Assembly (NCBI GenBank): GCA_013397455.1 | Contig: VYZB01000124.1 | Coordinates: 540,081-604,080 of the forward strand | Origin: Crotophaga sulcirostris | Taxonomy: Eukaryota; Chordata; Aves; Cuculiformes; Crotophagidae | Reading direction: 5' to 3' | DNA: 64,000 nucleotides | In this document: one piece after another, positions 1-13,030 of the stretch | Position numbering within the stretch: position 1 is the first letter of the stretch | How the letters are laid out: each line of letters opens with the position of its first letter | The notes under the pieces: model-generated | Told to the model about the DNA's origin: nothing | Seen by the model: only the letters and a program-made list of their open reading frames with translations | Database searches by the model: none | Translations under genes and position numbers: made by a program

Positions 1-61
1 GTGGGACTGGGGGACAGCAGAGATGGGAGAAGCAGGGATTGGGGACAGCAGCCACCCTCAC

Positions 62-541
62 TCCAAGAAGGACATTGAGGGGCTGGAACGTGTCCAGAGA
101 AGGGAAGGGAGCTGGGGAAGGGGCTGGAGAACAGGGGCTGTGGGAGCAGCTGAGGGACCTGGGGTTGTTCAATCTGGAGAAGAGGAGGCTGAGGGGAGAC
201 CTCATCACTCTCTGCAGCTCCTGAAGAGGAGGCTATGATGAGGTGGGTACTGGGTTCTTCTTCCAGGTAACAAGGGATGGGACAAGAGGAAATGGCCTCC
301 AGTTGCACCAGGGGAGGTTCAGATTGGATATCAGGAAAATTCCCACCCCCAAAAGGGTTGTCAGGCACTGGCACAGCTGCCCAGAGAAGTTGTGGAGTCA
401 CCACCCCTGGGGGTATTGAGAAGGTGGAGATGCGGCACTCAGGGACGTGGTTTAGTGGTGGAGTTGGTAGTGTCAGGTTTACAGTGGAGTTGATGCTCTT
501 AAAGGTCTTTACCAACCTTAGTGATTCTGTGATTTTTGTCA
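62..541 (+). mobile_element. CR1 retrotransposon fragment, sense, 3' end
   Basis: Truncated 3' part of a CR1 LINE. It carries the recurring CR1 phrases 'ctggagaagaggaggctgag', 'ggatatcagga' and 'gtggagtcaccacccctggg', and ends near 540 with the terminal 'agtgattctgtgattt'. A second copy of the same subfamily lies at 63200-63575 in the same orientation. No reverse transcriptase domain remains. The left boundary is approximate. Confidence 0.85.
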
Positions 542-2480
542 TTAATTAACAAGCAGGACATCTTCAAATTATTTCCTTCAAGGCTTCAGCTTCTTCAAGA
601 GCAGTGGTTTCTTCTCGGCGAAACGTGAGCTGGTAAAGGCACAAATACAGCAGAAAGAGAAGGCTGTGAGATGAGTGAGGCTTTTTCAAGATGTTGCAGG
701 CAGCAATTGCCTCTCCTGAGCAGCTGGGCTGTTCCAGCAGAGCTCAACTTGTTTTATCCAGGTATGTGATGCATGGCTCTGCTGTCAGCAGACACCAGAC
801 AAGAACAGGAGAGAAAAGCCCCTCTTCGTGGGACAGACAGAGCTTCCTGGAGCTCTGCCCGTGTTCTGGGCTCAGATCTGCTCTGTAAGACCCCCAGGTT
901 TATAGTGAACCTCACCTGCACCAGCAGCCTGGCTGTCAGGTTGGCTCATCCCTTACCCGAGCTCACAAGGATGCTTCCTCCGGGCTCTGCCAAGTTCTGT
1001 AGTTCGGACAGCTGGGGAATAAGCAACAATCATAACAATTAATTCCTCAGCAGCAATTCCCCTCCAAGAACCACGCACAGGTTTATAAATGTTAATCAAA
1101 TGGGTTTTACAGCACTGCTTGGGAAGAGCTGAATGCCATTCCTCTGTCCCCTAATCTGCAGATGGGAAAACTGAGGCACAGCACTCCTGTAAGGTTGTGA
1201 TTTGTCCAGTGTAACTAAGTTTTTTATGGGTTTGTTGTTTTGTTTTTTTTTTTTTTTTCCCCAAGCATTTTAAGTGGATTGGGTGTGCTGTTTGAGGTGC
1301 CTGCCAGAACAAGGGTGAGACCAAGCCTACTGGAAACAGGGTGATTTGGCTGACAGTCCTGGCTCTGAGTGTGGCTTCCAGAAACCATCAGATACTTTCC
1401 TTAATGAATTAACTGATTATTCCAGGCTTACTGCTTAGCTCTTTCTGAAACCTGGAATGCCACTGCTGTGATGCTGCATGCAGCCTCTCTCTGCCATGGA
1501 CTGTGTGTGTGTAGGACCAGGGATAATGGTGTTGATGCTCACATCCTCAGTGGAGGAGACACTCCACCTACACTGCACCAACAGGGTGCATCAGGCAGCC
1601 TGGCTGTCCAACTGCTTCTTCTTTACATGAGCATCCTGGGGGTTGCTGAACGCTTGAGCATCTCTTCAGGCTGTTTCTCAGAGCAGGGATGCCTTTTGTC
1701 TGCATCTTGAGGCCTGAGAAGGCAGACCGTGGGGTGAGGGATCTGAGTCTCAGTTTTGCCTCCATTCAGCACATTCTTTTTTTTGTTTTCTCCTGCTCTC
1801 ATTAATTACTTCCTCATGTGTTGGTTCCTGCCTGGGAAACACTGGGAATTTGGGAGGTTTTGACAGAGAGGACTCTGGAAAAGGTTAAAACCTGATTTAG
1901 GGGATGTTTATCTGAGAAAGATTTGATTGATGAAGTTTCTGCTATCTGGCACTTTACTCTTCCACCCCTGTAAGAAATGCAGTTCCAGGTTCATCCCCCT
2001 GTTTCTGCACCAGGTTGAGGGCTGGGTGAACAGCACAGCCCCAGCAAAACAGCCAAAGGGTTTGCTTCTTGCCCGTGCTCTGCCACTATTTATGTGATGT
2101 GGTTTCTAGTGAAATCCCAGTCAACTGAGAGCTGACCCACTTCCCCCTGCAGGCAGTGATAAAATCCTCCACTTTGGTCCTGTTCTTCCGCATCAAAAAA
2201 ATAAAAATAAAAATAAAAGAGCCCACGGCTTTGGCTACTCCTAGGTTTTCCAGTTTTCAGGAAAAGCTAAACAACTGTAGGACCCCAAAGAGATCGGGGC
2301 TTCCCAGCAAAGCACTCATAATAAAAAGCCAAAATCAGAGCAAGCTTGAAAGGTGGGAAAATAACAGCAGTGAGATTGTATTTCCTTGTTCTAGGGAACA
2401 TTCCCCCGTAATTGAAGTCTCTGTTCTGAGATCCCTGGCACAAACCCCCATCTTCAGAGAGGTCATTTTTATTGTGCCCG
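542..2480. other. Upstream non-coding stretch, no gene seen
   Basis: Only short open frames with no recognisable domain and no good splice-site pairing. It contains a 16-T run (1243-1258) and an AAAAT-type simple repeat (about 2194-2218). I see no promoter-like GC-rich segment. Confidence 0.5.
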
Positions 2481-2482
2481 AT

Positions 2483-2619
2483 TTGGCACAGGTGGATGGG
2501 GCTTGGAGCCCCCTGACCCAGTGGGAGGGGTCCCTGCCCGTGGCAGGGGGTGGGACTTGATGGGCTTTGAGGTCCCTTTCAACCCAAACCATTCCATGAT
2601 TCTGTGATTCTATGATTTG
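2483..2619 (+). mobile_element. CR1 3' tail, sense
   Basis: The last ~140 bp of a CR1 element: 'ggatggggcttggagcccc', 'gtccctgcccgtggcagggg' and 'ttgaggtccctttcaaccc', ending in two ATTCTRTG units. It is heavily 5'-truncated, as usual for CR1. Confidence 0.88.
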
Positions 2620-5600
2620 TGTTTAATATTTTAGTATTTTAGTTTATGCTTGGGATAGCCTGGGATAGATCAGAAGTCCTCTTTGCCAAAGATTTCTACG
2701 TACCAGATGAAAAAGGGGTATCTTGATGATTTTGCAAGGCCTAGCTTGGCTATTTTCCCATGATTCACTTTTGCATTTTTCTCTTTTAGCCATGCATTTT
2801 TCCAAAGAGGGGTTGTCACATCAGCCAGCTCAGCAGGTGCATCCTCGAGCAAATTCCTACATCATCACACATCTCTAAAGGTCTACAGCCCTAGGCAGGA
2901 GCATTTTCAGGAAGGTACAGTGTTGGAGAGGAACACCCTGAGCGAAACAAATTGACCATAGGTGACAGCTCTCTTCAAATTCAACTCAAAATGCTTTGTG
3001 CCTCAGGGATTATCTGATCATCTCCTTTTGCTTCCTCTAATCCAACGGGTGATCACATCTGACCATGGCTTTAAAATAATAATCTGAACAAAGCAAGCAA
3101 TTCCCATGGGAAAGCTCAGACTGTATGTACTTGTAAAGAAAATGCCACTTTTTCCCTTGTAGAACAAGCTATGAGTATTAACCATCTGCACAAATATTGC
3201 AGTCCTGGAAAGCTCTGTCCTTTTAATCAGAGCTTTGGATTTCATAGCATGCATTTAGTCGGCTGTGGGAGGGTTTTCAGCCAGGTTACATAAATGCTGT
3301 CAAGAAATCAAATGTCTGAAAACGATGCGTATAAGAAATGTGTTAGTAGGAGACAGAGGGAGGCTTTATTGCTTAGGGATAGTGGCTTCACAACAGGTTT
3401 TTAAAAACCTACTTATCAAATTGGCATCATCCACGACCCACTGAAATGGGCTAAGCAGGGCACTGCCCTGCAGCTTTTATGTGCCTTGCAAGGACCTTCC
3501 AGAGAAACCCCCTCTAGGAATCCAGAGGGTGTAGAGGAGCTTGAGGAAGGAGCCCAGTGTATCAGAAATGACAGGCACAAATGTTTCAAAAATAAAGTTT
3601 TCTCAAGTGGGGGCATCTGTGCGTGTGTGTGCATGAATTTACAGCCCCAGACGTGCCGTCGTGTCGTGCCCCTCCTGGAGGTGCCTGCCCTACTACTCAC
3701 AGAAATTCCCAATTCATTTATTGCAGGAGTGAAATTACCCTAAATTAAACAATTCCTAGGGGTAGCTCTCATCTCAGCCTCTCCAAGGTTAAGGCCTGGG
3801 AAAGCTGAACCATTCCTTCCTTCCCATAACAAGAAGTGACAGCTTCTAATTAGGATCCATTAGAGGGTGCCCCAGGGAACTGATGGGACCATTTTTCAGA
3901 GCACATTGTTGGAATTATTTTTTGTGTCAGAATGGTATGTTGGCTTGGCTCTCTTGGTTATCTTTCCCAAGCCTACGTATGTGCTTTGAGTCATCTCACA
4001 GCTGTGCCAGGCCTAAAAGTAAGTGTGTGAGACCTCAAAAAATCTTGATGCTCCACAACCTTGTCAGACCTCAGGGACAAGCGCTGAGCAAAATGCGGGC
4101 ATGGCCATAATACAAGTGACAAAAAGCTCCATGATGTGAGCTATTGCATCTTAATTCCTCCTGAAAAAGCAACATTTGCCCTTTCATTCCACCTCATCTT
4201 TCACAGTTTGGACCGGTAATCTTCCTGCATAAAGGATACCTTGCGCTGAGTGAGAAGAAGTTATTCTGAACCCATCTGCCATTTGGGTTCCTTTTTAATC
4301 AAAATCAATGGGAATTGGTTTCAAAGGGACAAAATAAAAGAAGAAGAGGCAAAGAGCATATTCTCTATAGAAAATGCATCTCATGTGACTCCAATCCCTG
4401 TTTGTTTTCAGCATCTGCAACACACACAGGGCTGTTTAAAAGGGAGTCGGTGCCCTTTAAATATGTGCAAAGTCTTTACTGCCTCACGAAGGTACAGACA
4501 TTTTTATTAGAACCAAGGAACATTCCAGCTCCCCGAGGTAATAAAAATGCAGTTTGCCAGAAAACAATAGCAAACGAGCAAAGGGGGATTGGGATGTTTA
4601 GGTGCTGCTAAACTTGCTGTTCCTGCCTCTCTCAGTGGGGTTTCAGCATCACTCCCCCTTTCCCCAATGGGACAAAGACACCTTGTATTCCTGCTGTACC
4701 TGACCCAAACCTCTACACCTTTACATCTTTGGGACTCAGCTGGGGGTGTAACTAGCCTGTCCCCCAGGGCCTCTGAGCCTCCACTCATGAACTGAAGGAC
4801 CTGGGGATTCCAGCTCCTTGCCCTGCTCCGCGCTGGAGCATCAGGCAGCCAAGTCCATGGTGCTATGGTCTCCTCTTCTTCCCCTGTGTTGTTTTGTCTC
4901 TGCATCAGGTTACAAGGAGAGGTGCCAGGAGAAGCCTTGGCATATGGCTAACATGGATAAAGCCTTACTTGTCCATTCCAAAGAAGCATTAGTGGAAAAC
5001 GATGGTTGAACTGGAGTAAGGCCAGCGAGTGGAGCCCTGCCCATGCACGAGGCAGTGGGCAGTGGGAAGGAGAGGCAGGGGGAGAGGAGGGAAGACTCTT
5101 GTTGAGCAGCAGGAGAAGAGCTTGGCAGGACACAGCCTGCTGGGCTCAGCCGACGATACAAGCCTTCCTCATCTTAAGAGTGAAGGAACTTGTCTCCAGG
5201 ATTTCAGTTTCATGGACCCTGTTTTAGCTGGAGAGAAACAGTGCTAGAGAGAGGGAGAACACTGGCATTAGCACCGCAATGTTTCTTCCTAAATGACCAC
5301 TGAGTTTGAGAAGTTCAGTGTTAACCATTGATGAACGGCATCTGTAAAGCAGGGTTTCAGGCTGGCTGTGTTCATATTCACAAGTGGTAACACTGTCTGC
5401 TGGAGGACTCTAGACATCAGCATGACTGAGGCAGCGCCGCATTTCACTATCCGTTACAGCACCTCTGTGATGCTGGGGGTTGTTTCTTCCTTTCCATAAG
5501 TAACCCAGCAGGCACTGTTCTACAAACTGCAGCAAAACATTGCTCCCTGGGCTTATCTTGTAGGATCTATTTCACAAAATCTGCATCAGCCACACCATTC

Positions 5601-7305
5601 TGGGTTGTCCAATAGTTTCTCACACCATTGGGAGGCAGGATTCTGTAGGTACAGAGAGTTTCTTTGCTGTGAGTGATGTACCATTTGTCTCTGTAGTCTG
5701 TGGGAGCATTGCTGGGGAAAATAGAGAGGACTTTTTAATTGTATTTCCATGTGACTGGGTGGCTTAGCCAAGACTGGAGCCTAATGAAACACTCTGTGTC
5801 TCAGATAAGCAGATATTGATGAGAGGAGAAGCCAGCAGCACAGAGCTAATGCAGCACACTCAGCAGCAGATCTACACACAGACCTTCAGTTCCTCCTCCA
5901 GGATTTTCCGCAGCATCACGCAGCATCTTGGGATGACAGAGAGATGTGAATTATTCTACTTCGTGGCATCACTCCAGTGTTTGTCCACGGGAAGCTTCAT
6001 GACTGCACAAAAATTCTCATCAGACAGACACAGGGCTTTTCTGTTTTACTTTAGGTTTGCTTTTATACTGTCCAGATGTCCATGATACATTTTGAGCATC
6101 AAGCTCTAAAGATCACTTGCGAGCGACTTAAGCTGGCGTCCCTGCATGTTGGGTGTCAGCCAGGGAGATTTCAATCTGGTTTTTAATACCCCTGTAAGCC
6201 AAGAGCTTAAGTCATCTCTGCTTTGCCATTGTCTCTCAACTGTGGCCATCAGCAGATAGGATACGGATTTAGTCTAAGATTTTCTAAATTGCTTAATCAA
6301 TAGAATAGACTTTCCTGAATGATGCATTTGTTTTTTTTTCAAAGTTCATTCACTCTCCCACTTCTCCTGCACAGACATAATGGGAACATAATCTAAATAT
6401 TTTCACCTGAGAGATGCTTCATTGATTCTGAGGTCCACGTCAGTTTGCAGAACAGTGACAAGTGGACCTCATACACCCCTCAAACTCTCTGTCTGGGAAT
6501 CCTAAGACAGTTGTCTTCAGCAGCCTCCTTCCAGGCACACATCTCCAGCTGGCACGCAATGGATATGTTTTGTAGTAAGAATTCAACAGGGAGAACAACA
6601 TGGAGCTATAAAAATGGAAATCAGCTCCCGTTCAATATTAACCTGTCAAAAATTCTCTCCGTGGCCAACCATCAAGTTGACACTAAGCTAATTACAGAAA
6701 GACCTCGAAACAGGGAAAAGTGTTACCTGCCTGTCTTTCCAGCTCTACGTGTCTGACCAACCCCGAAGTCTTAAACTGCTGTTGCTCATTTGCCTCCCTG
6801 CACACATTCCAAAGGCCAGATCTGGAGATAAAATCTGCAGAAGTGCCTGTTACTCTCATAGATCCTGTGGCTGTACACACGAGCAGCCAATTTGGCAGGC
6901 AGGCACTCAGCTCTTGCACAAAAATGCATGTTCTAGCCAGCACTGCCTGCAAACTCAACCTCGAGGAGCAATTATAGCCACATAAACTCTGTTTCTTACA
7001 TAACGCTGAATAACGAGCCTCATGGAAAGTGACTCTCCCAGCCCTGTTTGTATGATTTAGACATGAAAAGAGCCCCTTCAGGGCAAACTCATTCAAGCCC
7101 CTCTTCTCCAGATGATGGGGACTGCTGATGGTTAGCGCAGTGCTGTTGGATGTAGTTCCGCACTGCACTGTCACAGACCCTGCAGAACACAGCACAGGGC
7201 AAGTATGCTGATACTCAACCTTTTTATCTCAAAACCCTGCCAGTTACTCCCCTCTTTCCCTCCTCCTTCTTTATTTGCCTGCTTTTCAGTTACCCTTGGT
7301 ATGTC
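2620..7305. other. Upstream non-coding stretch, no gene seen
   Basis: I see no exon with recognisable protein content on either strand. The longest open frame here, on the minus strand at 6692-7195 (167 codons), has no domain, low-complexity bias or codon pattern that supports it. Some segments could belong to an unannotated non-coding RNA, but the sequence alone gives no support for that. Confidence 0.45.
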
Positions 7306-7457
7306 ATAGAATCACAGAATGGTTTGGGTCGGAAGGGACTTCAAAGTCCATCCAGTCCCACCCCCTGCCATGGGCAGGGACACCTCCCACTGGGTCAGGG
7401 GGCTCAAAGCCCCATCCTACCTGGCCTGGAACACCTCCAGGGATGGGGCAGCCACTC
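7306..7457 (-). mobile_element. CR1 3' tail, antisense
   Basis: Reads as the reverse complement of a CR1 tail: it begins 'catagaatcacagaatggtt' and runs through the conserved 'ccctgccatgggcagggaca' to 'cctccagggatggggcagcc' before similarity fades near 7457. Confidence 0.9.
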
Positions 7458-9885
7458 TTGACTGTGCATTACACATTGGATAGAATTGCTTGGCCTTAGT
7501 TCCTAGTCAGCACTGGCTTGCAGCCCCTTAATAGGGTGCTTTGGCCTCAAGTCTCCAGATGTGATTTCTAAAGCTCAATCAACACCACATTGTGCAGTGC
7601 CATATATCTCTCTGCTGATCAAAGCCCTGGCTGCTCAGAAAAACACTTAAAAGTAAATGGTTGCTAATATTTTCCTGATCCAATAGCTATTTGAGTCACA
7701 CAGGGCAGTGAAGTACTTGTTCAAATGTTGCCTGCACAAATAGTCACTGCATTGAAATGGCTGTGTTTATAATAGCTGAAAATTGAAATAACACTGGACT
7801 ATGTTGAAGAGGAAAAGAAGGAAAAAAGGAGTTTATATGTGTGATAACACCTCAAACAAGGTATTCAGTTATTAAGACCATTGCATGGTTTCTCCTTACA
7901 CAAAAATGATAAAGGAGGCTGGATCCCAGCTCTGGGATGTAAACCAGCTGGTGCAAGACATTCCAGACCAGCTGACTTACTTCTCTGAAGCAGAGACACT
8001 CACGGAAAATTGTCTGCTTCTGAGGACAGTGCACTTTCTCACTGCTGCCATGCACTCCCTTCATGAACCCTTACAGTAACAGCTCTCAGGATTACAAGCC
8101 AAAAACGGGGAGAATTCACTTGACCGTGTCTACAGCGAGCTACACACGTCTATCCAGGGTTTCTGGAGGGCTACACAGTGTTCTGGCTCCTTTACTGGCA
8201 TTGCTGATGTGTTTCCAATGGGAGCTTCCTGCACTGTCACTCACAGCAGGGCAGTGGGATCAGATCCTGTCGTGAAGTTGGTGCAGTGAAGTGTAAGGGA
8301 TAAGAGAGTAGATCCCCCTCATCTCATTTTACAAACGAAACTGAGACAGAGGCTGCTTCTTATAGGACTCCAGGGAACTGGATGAAATTCAGAAGCAGAG
8401 AACAGTGCGTCTCTGGACACCACAATCACACAGCTGCAGCCCCCAGGCTGAATACATAACACCATTATATTTATTTGCCATTTGCCTTATTGATGGCAGG
8501 CTCCTCTCAGTGTATGCTTTGCAGAAATTTGTTACCGAGTGTTTTAAAGTTCCCCCCTGAGATTTCAAATTGATGTATGAAGATCCAGGCTGTCTCTAGT
8601 CCTTTTTATCACACTGCCTGGGCTGCAAAAAAAAAAGCAAGATGGCAAAGGATTGTCAGCTAAGTGAGTCAGCAGGCTGTGCAAACACACTGAGATGGTT
8701 CAGAGGAAAAACTCCACTGAATTCCAGAGTTATCAGATTTACATTTTAAAATCATTTTAAATCTCCTGTTGTTTAGACCAGCTCCTGAAAGGCCAATGGC
8801 TCAAGACATTGGAAAGCAGTTCAGTTGTCAGAATCTGAAAGACTCAAACCCTAAGGTTTGAATTAACTTGAAATAATTTTTTTTTTCCAGCAAGAAAAGT
8901 GGATTAAAAAATCAGGGTCATTGTTTTTCAGTGCTAAAAAATAGAAAGGAATAAAAAGGAATTCCCCTTGGGTTTTCATTCTATTAGGCTGCAGTTCCAT
9001 TTGTTTCAGAGGAGAGACCTAGATATGGAATTGAACTTCCTCAAAGTTAATTCCCAAAGCTGGGTATTGGATGTAGGTCACTTTCTGGCTTGTTCTGAGG
9101 CTCAGCTGAGCTTGAAACACTGTTCAGCTTTCACTGAAGAGTGGAAGACAGGCGCATCCTTTCTGTTCTGCCCTGGCTGTTGCCTCTGAGGGCGATGCCA
9201 GGTGGTGTAACCGCAGCACCCGTGTGCATTCACCTTGTGTGAGCCAGGGAGGCTGCCCCTGCCAGGCTTAGCTTTGAAGAAGAGGATTCTCTGAACCAGC
9301 CTTCCCACATACAAATTCCTGTATTAAGCATGCAAAAACTGCATGACACAGTTGAGGAAAGTGTCCTTCGATATATGGCCTGAAGACACATTCTGGACAA
9401 CCTGTTTCCCCCAGCCAATGTTTTTTTTTCCATGGTCTGTTCAATCACCTTCAAAGAACATCTCCAGATTTCTGCTGCCATGTAGGCATCTACCTTCATT
9501 CACACATGCCAGTAGGCAGCAAAACATTAAGGAAAGTTCCATTATAAAAAAAAAAAAAAGGCTGGTTAACAGGGCTAAAACTTATAGCTTGGCTGACCCT
9601 GGAGTGGCCTTTCATGTCTCACAGAGAAGGTGCACAGAGCAGAAGCCTGCAGAAATAGTCTGAGACTATTTGTGTGTCACAGCGGCATCCAGTGGACAAA
9701 GATTACCTGAAAAATATTTGGAAAACCAGGACAGGGACATATAAGAGCAGAGGTTTCTCTCCCATATCCAGAGCTGAGCATCCCACTGCAGCAAGCATTC
9801 TAACGTCCTCTGAGCAGGAGATGGAGATGAACTCGAGTTTACTAGATGCCAGGGGATGCACGTTGTAGAAATGCTGGATCAAAGA
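7458..9885. other. Non-coding stretch, no gene seen
   Basis: No recognisable exons or repeats apart from short A/T homopolymers (about 8878-8888 and 9547-9559). Open frames here are short and unsupported. Confidence 0.45.
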
Positions 9886-10215
9886 ATCACAGCAACATAG
9901 GATGAGACGAGGTCTCAAGAGACCCTCCAAGCCCCCTGTACCAAACAGCATCAGTCCTACCCTCTCATTTCAGCTCTGTTTGCCCAACTGGTTCCTAGTG
10001 CCTGTTGAGGCAGGGATCTCGTAGCCCCTTGCCAGTTTTCTGCAGCATTTCATCAGCCTTAGGAAGTTTGCCCAACATCCAAACTGATGCATTTTGACCC
10101 ATCACTTTTGGCACACCCCCTAAGCACACAAAAGAGGTCCTTTCTTTCTTCTCAGGATCAGCCTTGTGCATGAGGACAGTTATCTTGTTCCCTCCAGTCC
10201 TTCCTCCTCTTAGAT
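9886..10215 (-). mobile_element. Possible old CR1-like remnant, antisense
   Basis: The left edge (aaagaatcacagcaacatagg) resembles a decayed CR1 3' end in reverse. The right part, with 'ttgttccctccagtccttcc', resembles the older CR1 body. Divergence is high and the boundaries are guesses. It could be unrelated unique sequence. Confidence 0.3.
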
Positions 10216-11961
10216 ACTGCACTTCCAATGCCTGTTTTGCCGTTGTAAACCTCAGAAGGAAGATTGCTTCTGTCCTGCAGGCTGCCTCTGGGTTGTACCT
10301 GGCTTGTTTATTTTCATAGAAGTTGCCCCACTAGAAATGACTCATTGGAGCTCACACATTTTTACACACCAGAGAGGTCTGCCATTTGCAATATCTTTGC
10401 TGTTAAGCACAACCAAAATACCACCTCTCTGAAGCGGTCAGGTACAAATAAAGGCAAAATCTCATCAAAATATTCACAGTAAAGTTTTTATCTTGGCCAT
10501 GGACTGAGCTGCTGATGCTGTCTGACTTTGTGTTGGCTGAGAAAGGTGACTGCACTGACAGTTTAACACAATTTTCCAACTTTGGGTTTGTTTTTAAAAG
10601 AAAGATTATCAAAAAAAAAAGAAAAAAATCCTGACATAACTTAGAGAGTGGGCATGCAAGTTCACATGTTTGCAACAAGCACTGGCAAAAGTAGAGCCCC
10701 AGTTATCTTGTGATTTATCAAGTGAGCACAAAAGAACCTACTTTAAATGTGAATGGATCTTTTCAGACAGTTGATGTTGGCTGGACTCAGCTGTCTCTAA
10801 TGTATTTCTGTGTTCATGCCAACATAAATCTGCCTGGTAGAAAGCAGGCTGAGGGAGGGAGCATCAGTGCATGCTTAGATCCACTTATTACGTTCCCAAA
10901 TACTTAACAGGACTCATTTTCCATCTTCTGGCCAAAGGGTAAAATGCACTGCAGTCCTGGTTAGGACCGAGTCCAACCCAGTTCACCCATTTTCACATTC
11001 CCATTTTCACAATCCCCCCAGCGTGTGTGTTTAAGTGGTCTGGCCAACATCACTCTTACGCAACACAGAGGACAAGGGACACTGACTCCTCTTATTTGGT
11101 TTTTAGAAATGGCAGTGACAAGCTTGGTTTTGGACAGGTCCTTTGTACCCTGTAGGTATAAATGTTAGGGTAGCTGCAACTATGCTGTGGCACTCTCTGT
11201 CTCAGAATTTTGCTCTCTTCAGACTTTGTAAGCCCTAGGCAACTCTGCTGCCTGGTGTCTTTGTTTCCTTCCTTTGATTTTTAGGGCTCTAGATAGTATT
11301 CCTGATGGGCTAGTGGCAAAAAGAATGGCACGTGCGACTCTTTTATGACCTTGCTGCCGTATTCCTTTTGGGAGTGCAGGGTCTTATGCTGATGAGTTGT
11401 GTCCTGTGGTCTTATCACAACCTTCTGGGTTTGGCACACAGTGCTCAGTTTCGCTCTCAATGCAGGCCACTCTTTTAACCCTTGCTCTGCTCTGTCAGTC
11501 TGCATTAGCAAAGACTAAACGTAACCCAAAAATTCCCGTCCATTAGCTTCAACAAAGCTGTGCTTGATGTGCCAACAACCAAAAGAACGTTGTTTAGAGT
11601 GTTTCCAGTGTGTCCCTGACCTCGGCAGGGGTGAAGCCAGTATAGTGTGTCCTACCCCAGGCACAAGAGATCCACATCAACAGCACCACCGCTACTGGCA
11701 GCAGTGAGGCAACACAAACTCCCAAGTTGCCTCTTTGAAGGTTTGTATCTTTAGATTCACACGTTCTGGTCTACACATGGTGGCACTTCAGCCACCAATG
11801 ACCCCATGCAGGCAATATCTGGGCTGTGATCTTGGAATAAAGGCACCCCTGGTAGAAGGCTGTCAGTGGGCAGCTGGCAGCAGCTTTCAGAGCCCTCCTG
11901 GCTTCCTGCCCAATGGAGCACAGCGTCTTGCAAGGACTTACATCAAACGCCTAAACCTCCT

Positions 11962-12038
11962 TAAGTTACCTAAGTTATCTAAGTTACCCTTAGTTATCTA
12001 ACCAAGATATCCTAAGTTAGCTAACCAACTTATCCTAA
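11962..12038. repeat. Degenerate CTAAGTTA short tandem repeat
   Basis: About eight imperfect units built on taagttacc / taagttatc, some in the form taaccaa, with spacings of 8-14 bp. It has no coding content and lies about 0.8 kb upstream of the GC-rich promoter region. Confidence 0.7.
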
Positions 12039-12461
12039 AACCACCCCAAAAAATAGAACACTCAAGAGGTTTAAAAAAAGAGCCTCCCGGTGTGGAGCTC
12101 ACAGCCTTTCCCTCTCAGCCATTCCTGTGGGTTTCAATATCCATTTTGCCAGAGAAAAATCCTGCCTATTTATTGTCCTCGGCACCACAAAGGTGTCAGG
12201 TCGGGCAGTGACACTAAGGTGTCACACAGGTGAGCTGGGCCTGCTGCCCCATCCTGTCCCATCCTGACACCAAACATACCAGCAAATAAACTCTCTAAGA
12301 CTCATTTTGAAGTTTAGGAAAGCAGCATCCTTTATTTCAGCGCCGGACACGTGAGGGAATGATCTCCATCAGTCCTGCATAACAAGACAAGAGCTGGTTA
12401 CAGAATATATGTCCCACTTACATGCATAGGTACAAATTTTCCCCAAAATCTTATGCATATT

Positions 12462-12699
12462 CTCTCTGGTGATAGGACTTGAGGGAATGGCAGGAGGATG
12501 AGCCAGGGGAGGGTTAGGTTGGGTATCAGGTTCTTCACCCAGAGGGTGGTGGAGCTCTGGACCAGCTCCCAGGGAAGCAGTGAAGTTGCCACAGAGCATT
12601 TGGACACCACGGTGTGAACGCTGGGGTTGTGCTGCGCAGGGGCAGGAGCTGGGCTCCATGATCCTTGTGGGCCATTCAGTGATTCTGTGGTTCTATGAA
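12462..12699 (+). mobile_element. CR1 3' fragment, sense
   Basis: Sense CR1 piece with 'gggttaggttgggtatcagg', 'cttcacccagagggtggtgg' and 'agctcccagggaagcagtg', ending at 'cagtgattctgtggttctat'. It belongs to a different CR1 subfamily from the 2483 and 26695 copies, which carry the 'ccatggcagg' tail. Confidence 0.85.
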
Positions 12700-12837
12700 C
12701 ACTAATTCTGTAGAAAGCTACTTTTGTAGTAAGCTAATTCTGCTTTAGCTTAAATAAAAAGATGCCACTTTTCGTAACAGAAACTACTTCTGCCATCATT
12801 CCCTCCTGAGGCAGCAGGCGGGAAGACCGAGCCGCAA

Positions 12838-13030
12838 CCAATCGCCTCCACCCCGGGTCTCGCCCCGCAGCCCCCTCAGGGACCCCTCAGGGACCCCTCA
12901 GAGACCCCTCAGGGACCCCTCAGGGACCCCTCAGGAGCCGTCAGCGCAGGGCGCGCCGCGGTGCATTCTGGGATTTGTAGTCCCCGGCGACGCCGCGGGC
13001 GTTGGGCGGGGCTCGCGAAGAACTACAACT
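12838..13030. promoter_or_regulatory. GC-rich promoter region, probably MIB2
   Basis: The local sequence becomes GC- and CpG-rich just before the assembly gap. It shows a CCAAT box (12838-12842), a near-consensus ZNF143/Staf site on the minus strand (ACTACAAATCCCAGAATGC, 12963-12981), a GC box (ggcgggg, about 13005-13011) and a second ACTACAACT core on the plus strand (13022-13030) cut off by the gap. ZNF143 motifs are typical of housekeeping and bidirectional promoters. Assignment to MIB2 is inferred from position and from the UTR exon at 14167. The start site itself probably lies in the gap. Confidence 0.7.
12872..12937. repeat. 11-bp tandem repeat, six copies
   Basis: Six head-to-tail units of cccctcaggga, with one changed base in the third copy and changes at the end of the sixth. 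It sits between the CCAAT box and the ZNF143-type site. Confidence 0.95.

Noticed and set aside
6692..7195. 167-codon minus-strand open frame
   Set aside because: No domain, no splice-site context, no similarity I recognise, and mixed composition typical of chance frames.
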